From positions 1 through 37,442 of the forward strand of contig JACMRQ010000135.1 in NCBI GenBank assembly GCA_014376355.1: a stretch of DNA of 37,442 nucleotides, written 5' to 3'. Position numbers and translations under genes: made by a program. Below are positions 10,387 through 19,691 of the stretch, one piece after another; the first letter of the stretch is position 1; each line of letters begins with the position of its first letter. The notes beneath the pieces were generated by a model. That model did not search any database. It was given only the letters and a program-made list of their open reading frames with translations, and was not told the origin of the DNA. This stretch comes from Arcicella sp. (GTDB lineage: Bacteria > Bacteroidota > Bacteroidia > Cytophagales > Spirosomataceae).

Positions 10387-12015
10387 CTATTCCAATAAAA
10401 AAGGATACTTATAATCAATTGGCGATACTAACGTCTCCTTAATGGTTCTTGGAGAAACCCAACGTAAAAGGTTTAACATCGAACCCGCTTTGTCGTTTGT
10501 ACCCGATGCTCTTGCTCCTCCGAAGGGTTGTTGCCCAACTACAGCTCCCGTTGGTTTATCATTTATATAGAAATTACCTGCGGCATTGACTAACTTTTTA
10601 TTGGCTACATCCAAAGCATAACGGTCTTGAGCGAAAACCGCTCCCGTTAAAGCATATTCAGAAGTAGAATTTACGATGTCTAAAGTTTCTTCGTATTTAT
10701 TTTCATCGTAAACATAAATTGTCAAGACTGGTCCAAAAATTTCTTCGCACATCGTTTTGTAGTATGGGTCTTGCGTTAGAATAATGGTTGGTTCAATGAA
10801 ATATCCTTTTGATTTATCGCAATTTCCCCCTGCAAAAATCTCTGCGTTTTCTGAACGTTTAGTTTCTTCGATGTAATTAGCAATTTTATCAAAGGCTTTT
10901 TCATCAATAACAGCATTTACGAAATTTGAAAACTTTTCTACTACTCCCATTTTTATCTCCTGCAAAAACGTTTTTACATATCCCGAAGTTTCTTCCCATA
11001 GATTTTGCGGAATATAAGCACGGGAAGCCGCCGAACATTTTTGTCCTTGATATTCAAAAGCTCCTCTCACTAAACCCACAGCAAGTGCTTTTGGGTCAGC
11101 AGATTTGTGCGCTACAATAAAGTCTTTCCCACCTGTTTCACCTACAATTCTCGGGTACGATTTATAGAGGTGAATATTAGCTCCGATAGTTGTCCAAATA
11201 TGCTGAAAAACTTTTGTACTTCCTGTAAAATGGACTCCTGCAAATTGAGGATGTTTGAAAACAATATCTCCTGTCATTGGTCCATCGGTGTAAATTAAAT
11301 TAATCACACCATCTGGTAAACCTGCTTCTTTAAGAATTTTCATTAAGATATTAGCGGAGAAAATTTGTTGAGGTGATGGTTTCCAAATAACGACATTTCC
11401 CATTAAAGCGGCTGATGCGGGTAAATTTCCAGCAATTGCAGTGAAATTAAAGGGCGTTATCGCAAACACAAATCCTTCCAAGGGACGATATTCAAGGCGA
11501 TTCCAAACTCCGTCTGAAGATTCAGGTTGTTGAGCATAAATCTGAGCAGCAAAATGAGCATTAAATCTTAGAAAATCTATCCATTCGCAGGCGGCATCAA
11601 TCTCGGCTTGATAAGCATTTTTTGATTGCCCCAACATAGTAGAAGCATTTAAGTCCATCCGATATTTTGTAGCGGACAAGTCGGCTGCTTTTAGAAAAAT
11701 AGAAACCCTATTTTCCCAAGGTAAATTCGCCCATTGTTCACGAGCTTCAAGAGCAGATTCGATAGCTTTATTTACGTGAGTGGCATCGCCTTCGTGATAA
11801 TATCCAAGGATATGTTGGTGGTCATGCGGACACGTTAAGCACTGTTTATTGTTTGTTCTTATTTCCTCCGAACCAATGTACATCGGCACATCAACTACTT
11901 GACTACGCATTTCTGCCAGTTTAGCTTTAAGGGCTTCACGTTGAGGCGTATTAGGTGCGTAAGAAATTATTGGCTCGTTTTGAGGTTTGGGTACATTAAA
12001 AAATCCTGTTGACAT
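10387..12015 (-). CDS. pruA: L-glutamate gamma-semialdehyde dehydrogenase (delta-1-pyrroline-5-carboxylate dehydrogenase)
   Basis: ORF 10387..12078 with likely start MSTGFFNVPKPQNEPI; ALDH motifs GETGGKD, FEYQGQKCSAASRAYIP, EEIFGPVLTIYVY, QQPFGGARASGTNDKAG. Confidence 0.93.
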   Translation of the reverse strand: MSTGFFNVPKPQNEPIISYAPNTPQREALKAKLAEMRSQVVDVPMYIGSEEIRTNNKQCLTCPHDHQHILGYYHEGDATHVNKAIESALEAREQWANLPWENRVSIFLKAADLSATKYRMDLNASTMLGQSKNAYQAEIDAACEWIDFLRFNAHFAAQIYAQQPESSDGVWNRLEYRPLEGFVFAITPFNFTAIAGNLPASAALMGNVVIWKPSPQQIFSANILMKILKEAGLPDGVINLIYTDGPMTGDIVFKHPQFAGVHFTGSTKVFQHIWTTIGANIHLYKSYPRIVGETGGKDFIVAHKSADPKALAVGLVRGAFEYQGQKCSAASRAYIPQNLWEETSGYVKTFLQEIKMGVVEKFSNFVNAVIDEKAFDKIANYIEETKRSENAEIFAGGNCDKSKGYFIEPTIILTQDPYYKTMCEEIFGPVLTIYVYDENKYEETLDIVNSTSEYALTGAVFAQDRYALDVANKKLVNAAGNFYINDKPTGAVVGQQPFGGARASGTNDKAGSMLNLLRWVSPRTIKETLVSPIDYKYPFLLE

Positions 12016-12137
12016 TTGATGAAGTGTTTTGTTTACTGTAAAATTAGGAAATTTATTGTTAATGTAACATTGAACCATATTTGAGCATAGACGTTATTTG
12101 ATTCAAAACAGGAAACTTGTTTTAGATAAAAAGATAT

Positions 12138-13118
12138 TTATAACTCAAAATAAGGAAATATCTTGTCCAAAGTCTTCACGTCTAATAATTTAATCGGTTC
12201 AAAGTCCTTTTTTGAGGTAAAATTGCCATGTTGTTGTCGATAGGCAATAATGGATTTTGCAATATATGGACGTATGTAATAGTGCTTAAACTCCTCAGTG
12301 GTTACTTCATTTATTTTAATTTTTTTAAGCGGAGGATTCTTGATTGTTCCGAATTTTAATATCTCGTTCACAACGATTGAATCTAAGCCAAAAACTTCTT
12401 TTACTTGATTTTCTGAATAAAAACCACCAATCATTTCTCTGTATTTGATAATTCGAGCAGATAGTTTTGAGCCAATTCCTTTCAATTTTTTTAAATCGTT
12501 AGTGTCCGCACGGTTTAAATCAAACGCCACTGGTTTGAAGGATTCTTTGGTTGGGACTGGTGATGCTATTTTTACTTCGGAATTTAATTCTGGCTTTGGA
12601 AATGGCGTGAATCCTCCATTTGAAGATTTTTCGGGAAGCGTAATATAGGGTTCTAATTTTGTGTAAAGGTCAGTTGGGAAATCATAAATTCTTTTAAGGT
12701 CTTCTTTTTTACGAAATTGTCCTCCCTTTGTTCGATAATTGATAATTCGTTTTGCCATCCATTTGGCGATTCCCAATTCTTCAAATTGTGCCTCTGAGGC
12801 TTGATTTGGGTCGAATAGAGATAATTTTACAGGTTTTGAAGGATTGTTTTCTGATTCATATTTTTCATATTTATTGGCGTAACGGTCTTGAAAAGCCTCT
12901 TTTTTATCGGATTCTTTCACTTCTATTTTTGCCATTAATTCCTCAACTCTTTTGGGGTCAATGGTTTTGGAAGTTTGGGGATTATCTGGAAGAAAATCGA
13001 AAATGAATACTGAAATAATTAGAGTTACAATTAAAAAAATCATGAACATAAATCCTTTAATTTCAGTCTGATTGAAGGCGAAGTAATCTCGTAGGTAGAA
13101 TTTGATTTTTTTGAACAT
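12138..13118 (-). CDS. Membrane-anchored helix-hairpin-helix protein (ComEA-like HhH repeats)
   Basis: N-terminal TM; repeated HhH segments: FDPNQASEAQFEELGIAKWMAKRIINYRTKGGQFRKKEDLKRI, DLNRADTNDLKKLKGIGSKLSARIIKYREMIGGF, and a third near the C-terminus. Confidence 0.85.
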   Translation of the reverse strand: MFKKIKFYLRDYFAFNQTEIKGFMFMIFLIVTLIISVFIFDFLPDNPQTSKTIDPKRVEELMAKIEVKESDKKEAFQDRYANKYEKYESENNPSKPVKLSLFDPNQASEAQFEELGIAKWMAKRIINYRTKGGQFRKKEDLKRIYDFPTDLYTKLEPYITLPEKSSNGGFTPFPKPELNSEVKIASPVPTKESFKPVAFDLNRADTNDLKKLKGIGSKLSARIIKYREMIGGFYSENQVKEVFGLDSIVVNEILKFGTIKNPPLKKIKINEVTTEEFKHYYIRPYIAKSIIAYRQQHGNFTSKKDFEPIKLLDVKTLDKIFPYFEL

Positions 13119-13226
13119 CGTAGTTTTTAGAATTATTAGTGGTTTTAACTTAATTTTGTGGTGTTAAATTAATGGATTTACCACAAAGTCGCAAGAATGC
13201 AAAGTTTTTAATAAGTAATTTAGTTT

Positions 13227-14531
13227 ATGATACTTTATAGCACCAATCATCAAAGTCCTGATGTGTCATTAGAAGAGGCAGTTTTCCGAGGTTTACCGTC
13301 CGATAATGGCTTATATATGCCTCATATTATTCCGACTTTACCATCCTCTTTTTTTGAAAATATTGACAAAATGTCAATTACTGACATTGCCTTTGAAGTA
13401 TCAAAAGCATTATTGAGTGGTGATATTTCAGATGAGGATTTGAAAATGATTGTGGAACGAGCTATTGATTTTGATGCTCCTTTGGTTAAAATAGAAAAAA
13501 ATACTTTCATTTTGGAATTATTCCATGGACCTTCAATGGCTTTCAAGGACTTTGGAGCAAGATTTATGGCTTCGTTGATGTCATATTTCTTACAAAAATC
13601 TCATAAAGATATTCATATTCTTGTGGCAACCTCGGGCGATACAGGCGGAGCTGTGGCACAAGGCTTTTATAAAACTCCAGGCATTAAGGTTACAATTTTA
13701 TATCCAACTGGCAAGGTTTCGGATATTCAAGAAAAGCAGTTGACTACCTTGGGCGAAAATATAACGGCTTTAGAAATTGATGGTACTTTTGATGATTGTC
13801 AGACTTTGGTAAAAGCGGCATTTTTGGATAAAGATTTGGCATCAAAATTTAATTTGGCATCAGCTAATTCTATAAATATCAGTCGTTTAATTCCTCAAAC
13901 CTTTTATTATTTTAATGCTTTTGCAGAATTGAAACGTAAAGGAAATACCAAACCCGTAGTTTTTTGTGTACCTAGTGGCAATTTCGGAAATCTATCGGCA
14001 GGATTAATTGCCAAACGAATGGGTTTACCCGTGAAGATGTTTGTGGCAGCTACCAATGCAAATAATGTTGTACCCGAATATTTAAAAACGGGTAATTATG
14101 TTTCAAAAATATCTCAAGAAACTATTTCAAATGCGATGGACGTTGGCAATCCTTCCAATTTTATCCGTATGCGTTTATTAGCAGGTGATGCCCATGAGCA
14201 AGTTCTTACACATATCAAGGGAGATTTTAGTACTGATACGGATACTCGTAAAGCCATGAAAGATGTTTTTGAACGGACAAATTACATAATGTGTCCGCAT
14301 ACTGCAGTGGCTTATTTAGGCTTGAAATCTTATACTGAAACGTTGAATGAAGAAGTGGCTGGCGTTGTACTTTCAACAGCTCATTATGCTAAATTTTTAG
14401 ATGTAGTAGAAGATACTTTAGGAACCAAGGTTGATGTTCCAGAGCGTTTATCGGCTTTATTATCGAAAGAGAAAGTGGCGATTCCGATGAGTAAAGAATT
14501 TGTAGATTTTAAAAAATATTTATTGAGTTAA
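13227..14531 (+). CDS. thrC: Threonine synthase
   Basis: ELFHGPSMAFKDFGARFMASLM PLP-lysine motif; ATSGDTGGAVAQGF; VPSGNFGNLSAG; 434 aa. Confidence 0.95.
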   Translation: MILYSTNHQSPDVSLEEAVFRGLPSDNGLYMPHIIPTLPSSFFENIDKMSITDIAFEVSKALLSGDISDEDLKMIVERAIDFDAPLVKIEKNTFILELFHGPSMAFKDFGARFMASLMSYFLQKSHKDIHILVATSGDTGGAVAQGFYKTPGIKVTILYPTGKVSDIQEKQLTTLGENITALEIDGTFDDCQTLVKAAFLDKDLASKFNLASANSINISRLIPQTFYYFNAFAELKRKGNTKPVVFCVPSGNFGNLSAGLIAKRMGLPVKMFVAATNANNVVPEYLKTGNYVSKISQETISNAMDVGNPSNFIRMRLLAGDAHEQVLTHIKGDFSTDTDTRKAMKDVFERTNYIMCPHTAVAYLGLKSYTETLNEEVAGVVLSTAHYAKFLDVVEDTLGTKVDVPERLSALLSKEKVAIPMSKEFVDFKKYLLS

Positions 14532-14580
14532 ATTATTAAAAGAGGCTCTAAATTCTAAATTTAGAGCCTCTTTTAATAAT
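14532..14580. terminator. Bidirectional hairpin terminator between convergent thrC and acyl-CoA ligase genes
   Basis: Perfect 23-bp inverted repeat attattaaaagaggctctaaatt / aatttagagcctcttttaataat with a 3-nt loop (cta). Confidence 0.85.
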
Positions 14581-14581
14581 T

Positions 14582-16357
14582 CTATGATTCATACATTCCC
14601 TCAATCAGTTCCTTATATTTTCCATGAATAATTTTTCTTTTCAATTTTAAGGTTGGCGTTAATTCTCCACTTTCAATCGTGAAAAGTTTTGGGAGTAACT
14701 CTACCTTTTTAACTTGTTGGTATTGAGCTATGCTTTTCATTAAATCTTTTACTTCTTGGTTTATTTTATCCTTTACTTTGTCATTTTTAATCATTTGAGC
14801 ATCATCACCATAATCTATTCCATTTCTTGAACACCATTCTTTCAAAGCATTAAAGTCTGGGATTATTAAGGCTGACGGGAATTTCTGCCCCTCACCTACT
14901 ACAATTGCCTGTTCTATTAAAACGGATTCTTTTAATTTATTTTCTACCAACTGCGGAGCAACATATTTTCCGCCCGATGTTTTGAATATTTCCTTTTTAC
15001 GGTCGGTAATTTTCAAATATTTTCCTTCCGATAATTCACCAATATCTCCTGTATGAAACCACCCTTCCGAATCAATTGCCTCTGCTGTGGCTTCTGGTTT
15101 TTTGTAGTATCCTTTCATAATTGAAGGGCCTTTTACGCAAATTTCACCATCCTCTGCAATTTTTAATTGTACGTTTGGGAGTACCGTTCCTACGCAACCG
15201 ATTCTAAAATCACTCAAGATACTACTTGAAATTACTGGTGAAGTTTCTGTCAATCCATATCCCTCCGCAATCGGAATTCCAGCTGCCCAAAATATTCTTG
15301 ATAGCCGTGGTTGTAGTGCTGCAGAACCAGAGGCTATGAGCTTAATATTTCCTCCTAAAGCTTCTTTCCATTTACTAAAAATGAGTTTTCGAGCAATTTT
15401 TAATTGTGTATCATACCACCAACCCATCGGTTTCATGGGGTCATATTTTAAACCTAAATTTAATGCCCAGAAAAATAGTTGTTTTTTAATGCCTGTTAGT
15501 TCATAACCTTTTGCGACAATCTTGTCATAAACTTTTTCTAAAAGTCGAGGAACTGTGGCAAAAACGTGCGGTTTGACTTCTTTCAAATTATCACCAATAG
15601 TTTCCATACTCTCGGCATAATAAACAGAAACGCCATAATACATATATACGTACACATCCATACGCTCATAAATATGACATAAAGGGAGAAAACTCAATGC
15701 TCTTTCATCTGAAAGTAAGGGTAATGATTCTGCCTCCACGATACCTTCAATATTTGAAATGATGTTATGATGCGTCAGCATTACGCCTTTAGGTTGTCCC
15801 GTTGTTCCAGAGGTATAAATTAACGTCAGAAGATTATCTGGTTCAACGGCAGCTTTTAAAGGCTCTAATTGTGCAATATTTTCTCCATTTGCTAAATCTG
15901 TAACTTCATACCAATGTTTCGCACCACTAATCTTATCAAAAGTATAAATTCCCTCAATTCCTTCCAAAGTTTGCGTTGCTTCAAGGACTTTTTCTAATAG
16001 TTCTTTTCCTGCCACGAAGATAAATTTAACCTCCGCATCACTAAATATATATTTATAATCTTCTACTGTAATGGTTGGATACATTGGCACTGAAACTGCT
16101 CCCAGTTGCTGTATTCCAAGTTCAATAAAATTCCATTCAGGACGATTGGGTGAAATAATGGCTATTTTATCATCTTTTTTCACACCTAATTTCATTAGTC
16201 CCAAACTTACTTTATTCACAGTTTCAATTAATTCTACGGCACTATATTTTTTCCACTCACCGTTTACTTTATTGGCAAAGGCATCATTTTTATTTACTGG
16301 TAAAACACAGTTTGGCAGTAAATCAAATACCCGTGTTATTTTTTGGTTATTTTTCAT
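14582..16357 (-). CDS. Long-chain fatty acid-CoA ligase (AMP-binding family)
   Basis: LIYTSGTTGQPKGVMLTHHN; IAEGYGLTETSPVIS; GWFHTGDIGELSEGKYLKITDRKKEIFKTSGGKYVAP; 591 aa. Confidence 0.95.
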   Translation of the reverse strand: MKNNQKITRVFDLLPNCVLPVNKNDAFANKVNGEWKKYSAVELIETVNKVSLGLMKLGVKKDDKIAIISPNRPEWNFIELGIQQLGAVSVPMYPTITVEDYKYIFSDAEVKFIFVAGKELLEKVLEATQTLEGIEGIYTFDKISGAKHWYEVTDLANGENIAQLEPLKAAVEPDNLLTLIYTSGTTGQPKGVMLTHHNIISNIEGIVEAESLPLLSDERALSFLPLCHIYERMDVYVYMYYGVSVYYAESMETIGDNLKEVKPHVFATVPRLLEKVYDKIVAKGYELTGIKKQLFFWALNLGLKYDPMKPMGWWYDTQLKIARKLIFSKWKEALGGNIKLIASGSAALQPRLSRIFWAAGIPIAEGYGLTETSPVISSSILSDFRIGCVGTVLPNVQLKIAEDGEICVKGPSIMKGYYKKPEATAEAIDSEGWFHTGDIGELSEGKYLKITDRKKEIFKTSGGKYVAPQLVENKLKESVLIEQAIVVGEGQKFPSALIIPDFNALKEWCSRNGIDYGDDAQMIKNDKVKDKINQEVKDLMKSIAQYQQVKKVELLPKLFTIESGELTPTLKLKRKIIHGKYKELIEGMYES

Positions 16358-16502
16358 AAAAGAACTTTATAATTGTTAATTAGTTTTATCTTTTTTAAGT
16401 ACAATTTTTAATTTTTTTTATTATAAAAACTGTTCAACAAATATAAAGAGGTTTGCTTAGAATGGAATAATATGCAAGCATAATTATTTTATTATTATTT
16501 AA

Positions 16503-16529
16503 CAAAAAAGCCCAAATTTCTTTGGGCTT
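16503..16529 (-). terminator. Intrinsic terminator downstream of the M48-MORN gene
   Basis: aagcccaaa-tttc-tttgggctt stem with T-tract on the minus strand. Confidence 0.75.
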
Positions 16530-16533
16530 CCTA

Positions 16534-17685
16534 TTAATTTTCTTCATCGCTTTCTACTTTAATGATTTCCTTTCTTCCATCCGAGTAGATATAGGTTAAT
16601 TCAACTACGTCCCGTTCCTCATTACTATCTAAAACATAGCTGCCATTATTGGTCGGTCTATCATCAATAAATCTACCTTCAAATTTTTCTCCATTCGGAA
16701 AATAAAAGGTTCCACTTCCATATCTTTTTCCAAGAACATATTCACCGACGTACATTTTTTTACCATTTGCGTAAAAGTGCATTCCATATCCATCTCTTTT
16801 TCCATTTCTCCAAGAACCCTTATAACTTCCTTGCAATGGGTGTATGTAGATTCCGTCTCCGTTAGCACAATCGCCCGTAACGCATCCTATTCTTGAAACT
16901 GAAGATGTTGTTGTTCTACCCATTCCCAAATCTCTCTCCGTCACTTGTACTTGTCTCTGTGGAGTTCTTGTATCATTCCTAACAATTACTTTATTTTCCT
17001 CAACTCGATTCGTTTCTGGAACGTTATTTATTTCAGGTTGAATTGGTTTTGTTTGTGGTCTTTGTGAAATTGTTGATATTCTTGGGTGCATATTTTCCGC
17101 TTCATTCCATCCTTTTTGAATAGCTACAAGTCTTTGCGATTGTGGAGGATGCGTTGAAGTGACAAATTCACCTTGAAAATGTTTCATTGCCTCCTGCGAT
17201 TGTGAAAGATTCGCTCCCATTTCATGCAACCAAAATCCTGAGAAATAATCTGCCTCTAACTCTTTTTCAGGACGACTTCCCGTTCCGTCAATGGTGTGAA
17301 AATTAGCATGATGACCAATTTCATGGGCTAAAATTGAAATTGCTCCCCAATCAGTATGCGTTGTTTCTTCAACCCTGCTCAAAAATGCATTATCATAAAT
17401 AATAAAAGGCTGTCCCTCTATTACAGTTGCAAAACAATTATCAGTATTTGAACACTGCATTACTTTAAATTTCGAATTAACCTGTCCCATCTTCTTGGCA
17501 AATTGTCTAATTACTTGCTCAGCATGGCTGTCGGATACGAACCCTTGCATTTGTGGACAAATCTCTTGAGGAGAAATATTTCTACCGAAATAATTACAAG
17601 CGAAATTATTCTTTCTGTTACTCTGTTGGCTATACGATTGATTTATCAACAAAAAAGTCAATAATACTAATAGTCTGGTTTTCAT
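16534..17685 (-). CDS. M48 family metalloprotease with C-terminal MORN repeats
   Basis: ORF 16534..17733, signal-peptide start MKTRLLVLLTFLLINQSYSQ at 17685; ISILAHEIGHHANFHT (HExxH) plus EADYFSG; C-terminal GSYKGSWRNGKRDGYGMHFYANGKKMYVGEYVLGKRYGSGTFYFPNGEKFEG MORN repeats. Confidence 0.85.
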   Translation of the reverse strand: MKTRLLVLLTFLLINQSYSQQSNRKNNFACNYFGRNISPQEICPQMQGFVSDSHAEQVIRQFAKKMGQVNSKFKVMQCSNTDNCFATVIEGQPFIIYDNAFLSRVEETTHTDWGAISILAHEIGHHANFHTIDGTGSRPEKELEADYFSGFWLHEMGANLSQSQEAMKHFQGEFVTSTHPPQSQRLVAIQKGWNEAENMHPRISTISQRPQTKPIQPEINNVPETNRVEENKVIVRNDTRTPQRQVQVTERDLGMGRTTTSSVSRIGCVTGDCANGDGIYIHPLQGSYKGSWRNGKRDGYGMHFYANGKKMYVGEYVLGKRYGSGTFYFPNGEKFEGRFIDDRPTNNGSYVLDSNEERDVVELTYIYSDGRKEIIKVESDEEN

Positions 17686-17693
17686 GTGGATAA
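17685..17693 (-). promoter_or_regulatory. Perfect DnaA box TTATCCACA (minus strand)
   Basis: TGTGGATAA on + strand. Confidence 0.6.
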
Positions 17694-17704
17694 ACTTACT
17701 TGAA

Positions 17705-17713
17705 TGTGGATAA
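17705..17713 (-). promoter_or_regulatory. Perfect DnaA box TTATCCACA (minus strand)
   Basis: TGTGGATAA on + strand, 20 bp from the previous box. Confidence 0.6.
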
Positions 17714-17815
17714 TTTCGAGTTAATAGAAGCATTTTTCATAAGTAAATTTTTATCATGCTTTGAATGGAAATTATTGAAGATTAAACGGTTGATTTTTTG
17801 ATAATAATTTTAATT

Positions 17816-17824
17816 TTATCCACA
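17816..17824 (+). promoter_or_regulatory. Perfect DnaA box TTATCCACA
   Basis: tttta-ttatccaca-aaaaa. Confidence 0.6.
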
Positions 17825-17826
17825 AA

Positions 17827-17857
17827 AAACCGCAAGTCTTTAAAAAACCTGCGGTTT
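17827..17857 (-). terminator. Putative terminator downstream of the TPR protein gene
   Basis: aaaccgcaagt...acctgcggttt stem with one mismatch, T-tract on the minus strand. Confidence 0.55.
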
Positions 17858-17879
17858 GACATTATTACGAAATTTACAA

Positions 17880-19691
17880 TTAGTTTATTGTATCACCTCT
17901 TAAATTTCTAAATCTTTTTCTGGCATCAGCTCCGTAGATACTCCCAGGATATTTAGTTAATAACTCTTGATATAATTTCATCGCTTTTGCAGGCTGATTT
18001 AATTTTTCTTGATACGTTTTTGCTAAATTATATGTTGCATCATCTCCTTTCAATTCAACGGGAAATTTTTGAATAATGGTTTCCAAATCTTTTACACCTT
18101 TTTCAGTATCCCCTTGTTTTAAATAAGTTGTAGCTCTTAAATAAATAATTTCATCTTCCAATGGGTCGCCTTTGAATGTTTTTTCCATGGTATTCAAACT
18201 GGCAATTGCTTCTTCATTCCTATGCTGAAAAAGCAGTAATTCAACATTTGAATAGGCTTTCATCGCTTTTTCAGTACTATCTGCTCCTGTATTTTCCATG
18301 ATTAATAAACTTAGTTCCATCGCATCATTGGCAATTTCTCTGGTGGTAGCTTGTTTCAAAATATCTAATACTTCCTTCGATAATTCAAAATCTCCTCTAA
18401 AATAAGCTAATTTGGCATTTCTTAATTTAGCATCATATCCTAACGGACTATCTTTTTCAGATTTTTCCACTTGTGAATAAAGTAGCGTAGCTTCCCATGG
18501 TTCAGATTTTAATACATAAATATCTCCTAAATCTAATTTACAACGATCAATAAATTGTTGGTCACCATTAGCCAATTTGATGGCATTTTCCAAAACCACT
18601 ATCGCCGTATCTTTTTCATTCAAGTAAAATGCGTACAATAATCCTTTATTTCTAACCGCTTCAAGGGTTTTCTGATTTGTTCCTAACTCCTCCAACATCT
18701 TAGAATATTCGTTTATCAATAATCTAATATCGGCCGTATTGATAGGATATACACTTTTAATTACTTCCTCTTTTGCATTTATCAACATTCTTCGCCAAAG
18801 TGGATAATTTTGGCTTCGAGGATATTCTTTCACCAAATATTCAAAAATCTTCCCTGAGTTTACGTAGTCCTTATTTTGATGTGCTAAAAATCCTAAATCC
18901 GTTACTTGGACACCTTCTTTACGATAGCGTCTGTCTAAGGCACGTGCTTGTACAAATGCTTTGTAAAATTCTTTCTTTTGGATTAAATGCCAAATCAGGA
19001 CTTCGCTGTAATAAGATTGATCGGGATACTTTTGAACATTTGTGTAAAGTATTTTTTCTAATTGCTCAATTTCCTTTTCATCTTTGAGTTCGTCTTGTAG
19101 GATTGACTGCATCATTTCTCGATAATCAGTCAATAAACCGAACTTTAAGTACTCTTCTATCATTTGAGGAGTTTTGCCTTGAATACGATATAACTTTGCT
19201 AATTGTACCGCAAATTTATTAGGTAATTTTGCATCTTCCCTTGCTTTCTCAATTGTTTGAATTGCTAAATCAAATTGTTGATTCTGGGAGAAATCACTAA
19301 TTAAATCTATTGTTGCCTCCTCGTTTGATTTAACCTTGTCCATTGCGATGGTATATTGTTTTTGAGCTTCCTCATTTTTATTTGCAATTTCCAAGAGACG
19401 TGCATAGTCAGTAAGGTATCTTGCATTACCATCAGAGTTTTTGATTTGCTTTTTGACAAATTTCTCCGCCTCATCAAATTCCTTCAATTTGATGAGCGTT
19501 TGTAAATATGGTTTGTGGATAATTTTTGCAGTCTCCTTATTTTTTGCCAGTTTCTGAAAAATCAATTTTGCTTTTTCATATTCCCCAGCTTTCATGTATT
19601 CCATTCCCAATTCAGTTTCTTGAGCAAATGTTCCGAATGAAAACATTATTAATCCGAGAAGTCCAACTTGCTTCAAAAAACTTTTCAACAT
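17880..19691 (-). CDS. Tetratricopeptide repeat protein with signal peptide
   Basis: ORF 17880..19709; likely start MLKSFLKQVGLLGLIMFSFGTFAQ; multiple TPR-like helical repeats (MEYMKAGEYEKAKLIFQKLAKN; TYNLAKTYQEKLNQPAKAMKLYQELLTKYPGSIYGADARKRFRNLRG). Confidence 0.85.
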   Translation of the reverse strand: MLKSFLKQVGLLGLIMFSFGTFAQETELGMEYMKAGEYEKAKLIFQKLAKNKETAKIIHKPYLQTLIKLKEFDEAEKFVKKQIKNSDGNARYLTDYARLLEIANKNEEAQKQYTIAMDKVKSNEEATIDLISDFSQNQQFDLAIQTIEKAREDAKLPNKFAVQLAKLYRIQGKTPQMIEEYLKFGLLTDYREMMQSILQDELKDEKEIEQLEKILYTNVQKYPDQSYYSEVLIWHLIQKKEFYKAFVQARALDRRYRKEGVQVTDLGFLAHQNKDYVNSGKIFEYLVKEYPRSQNYPLWRRMLINAKEEVIKSVYPINTADIRLLINEYSKMLEELGTNQKTLEAVRNKGLLYAFYLNEKDTAIVVLENAIKLANGDQQFIDRCKLDLGDIYVLKSEPWEATLLYSQVEKSEKDSPLGYDAKLRNAKLAYFRGDFELSKEVLDILKQATTREIANDAMELSLLIMENTGADSTEKAMKAYSNVELLLFQHRNEEAIASLNTMEKTFKGDPLEDEIIYLRATTYLKQGDTEKGVKDLETIIQKFPVELKGDDATYNLAKTYQEKLNQPAKAMKLYQELLTKYPGSIYGADARKRFRNLRGDTIN

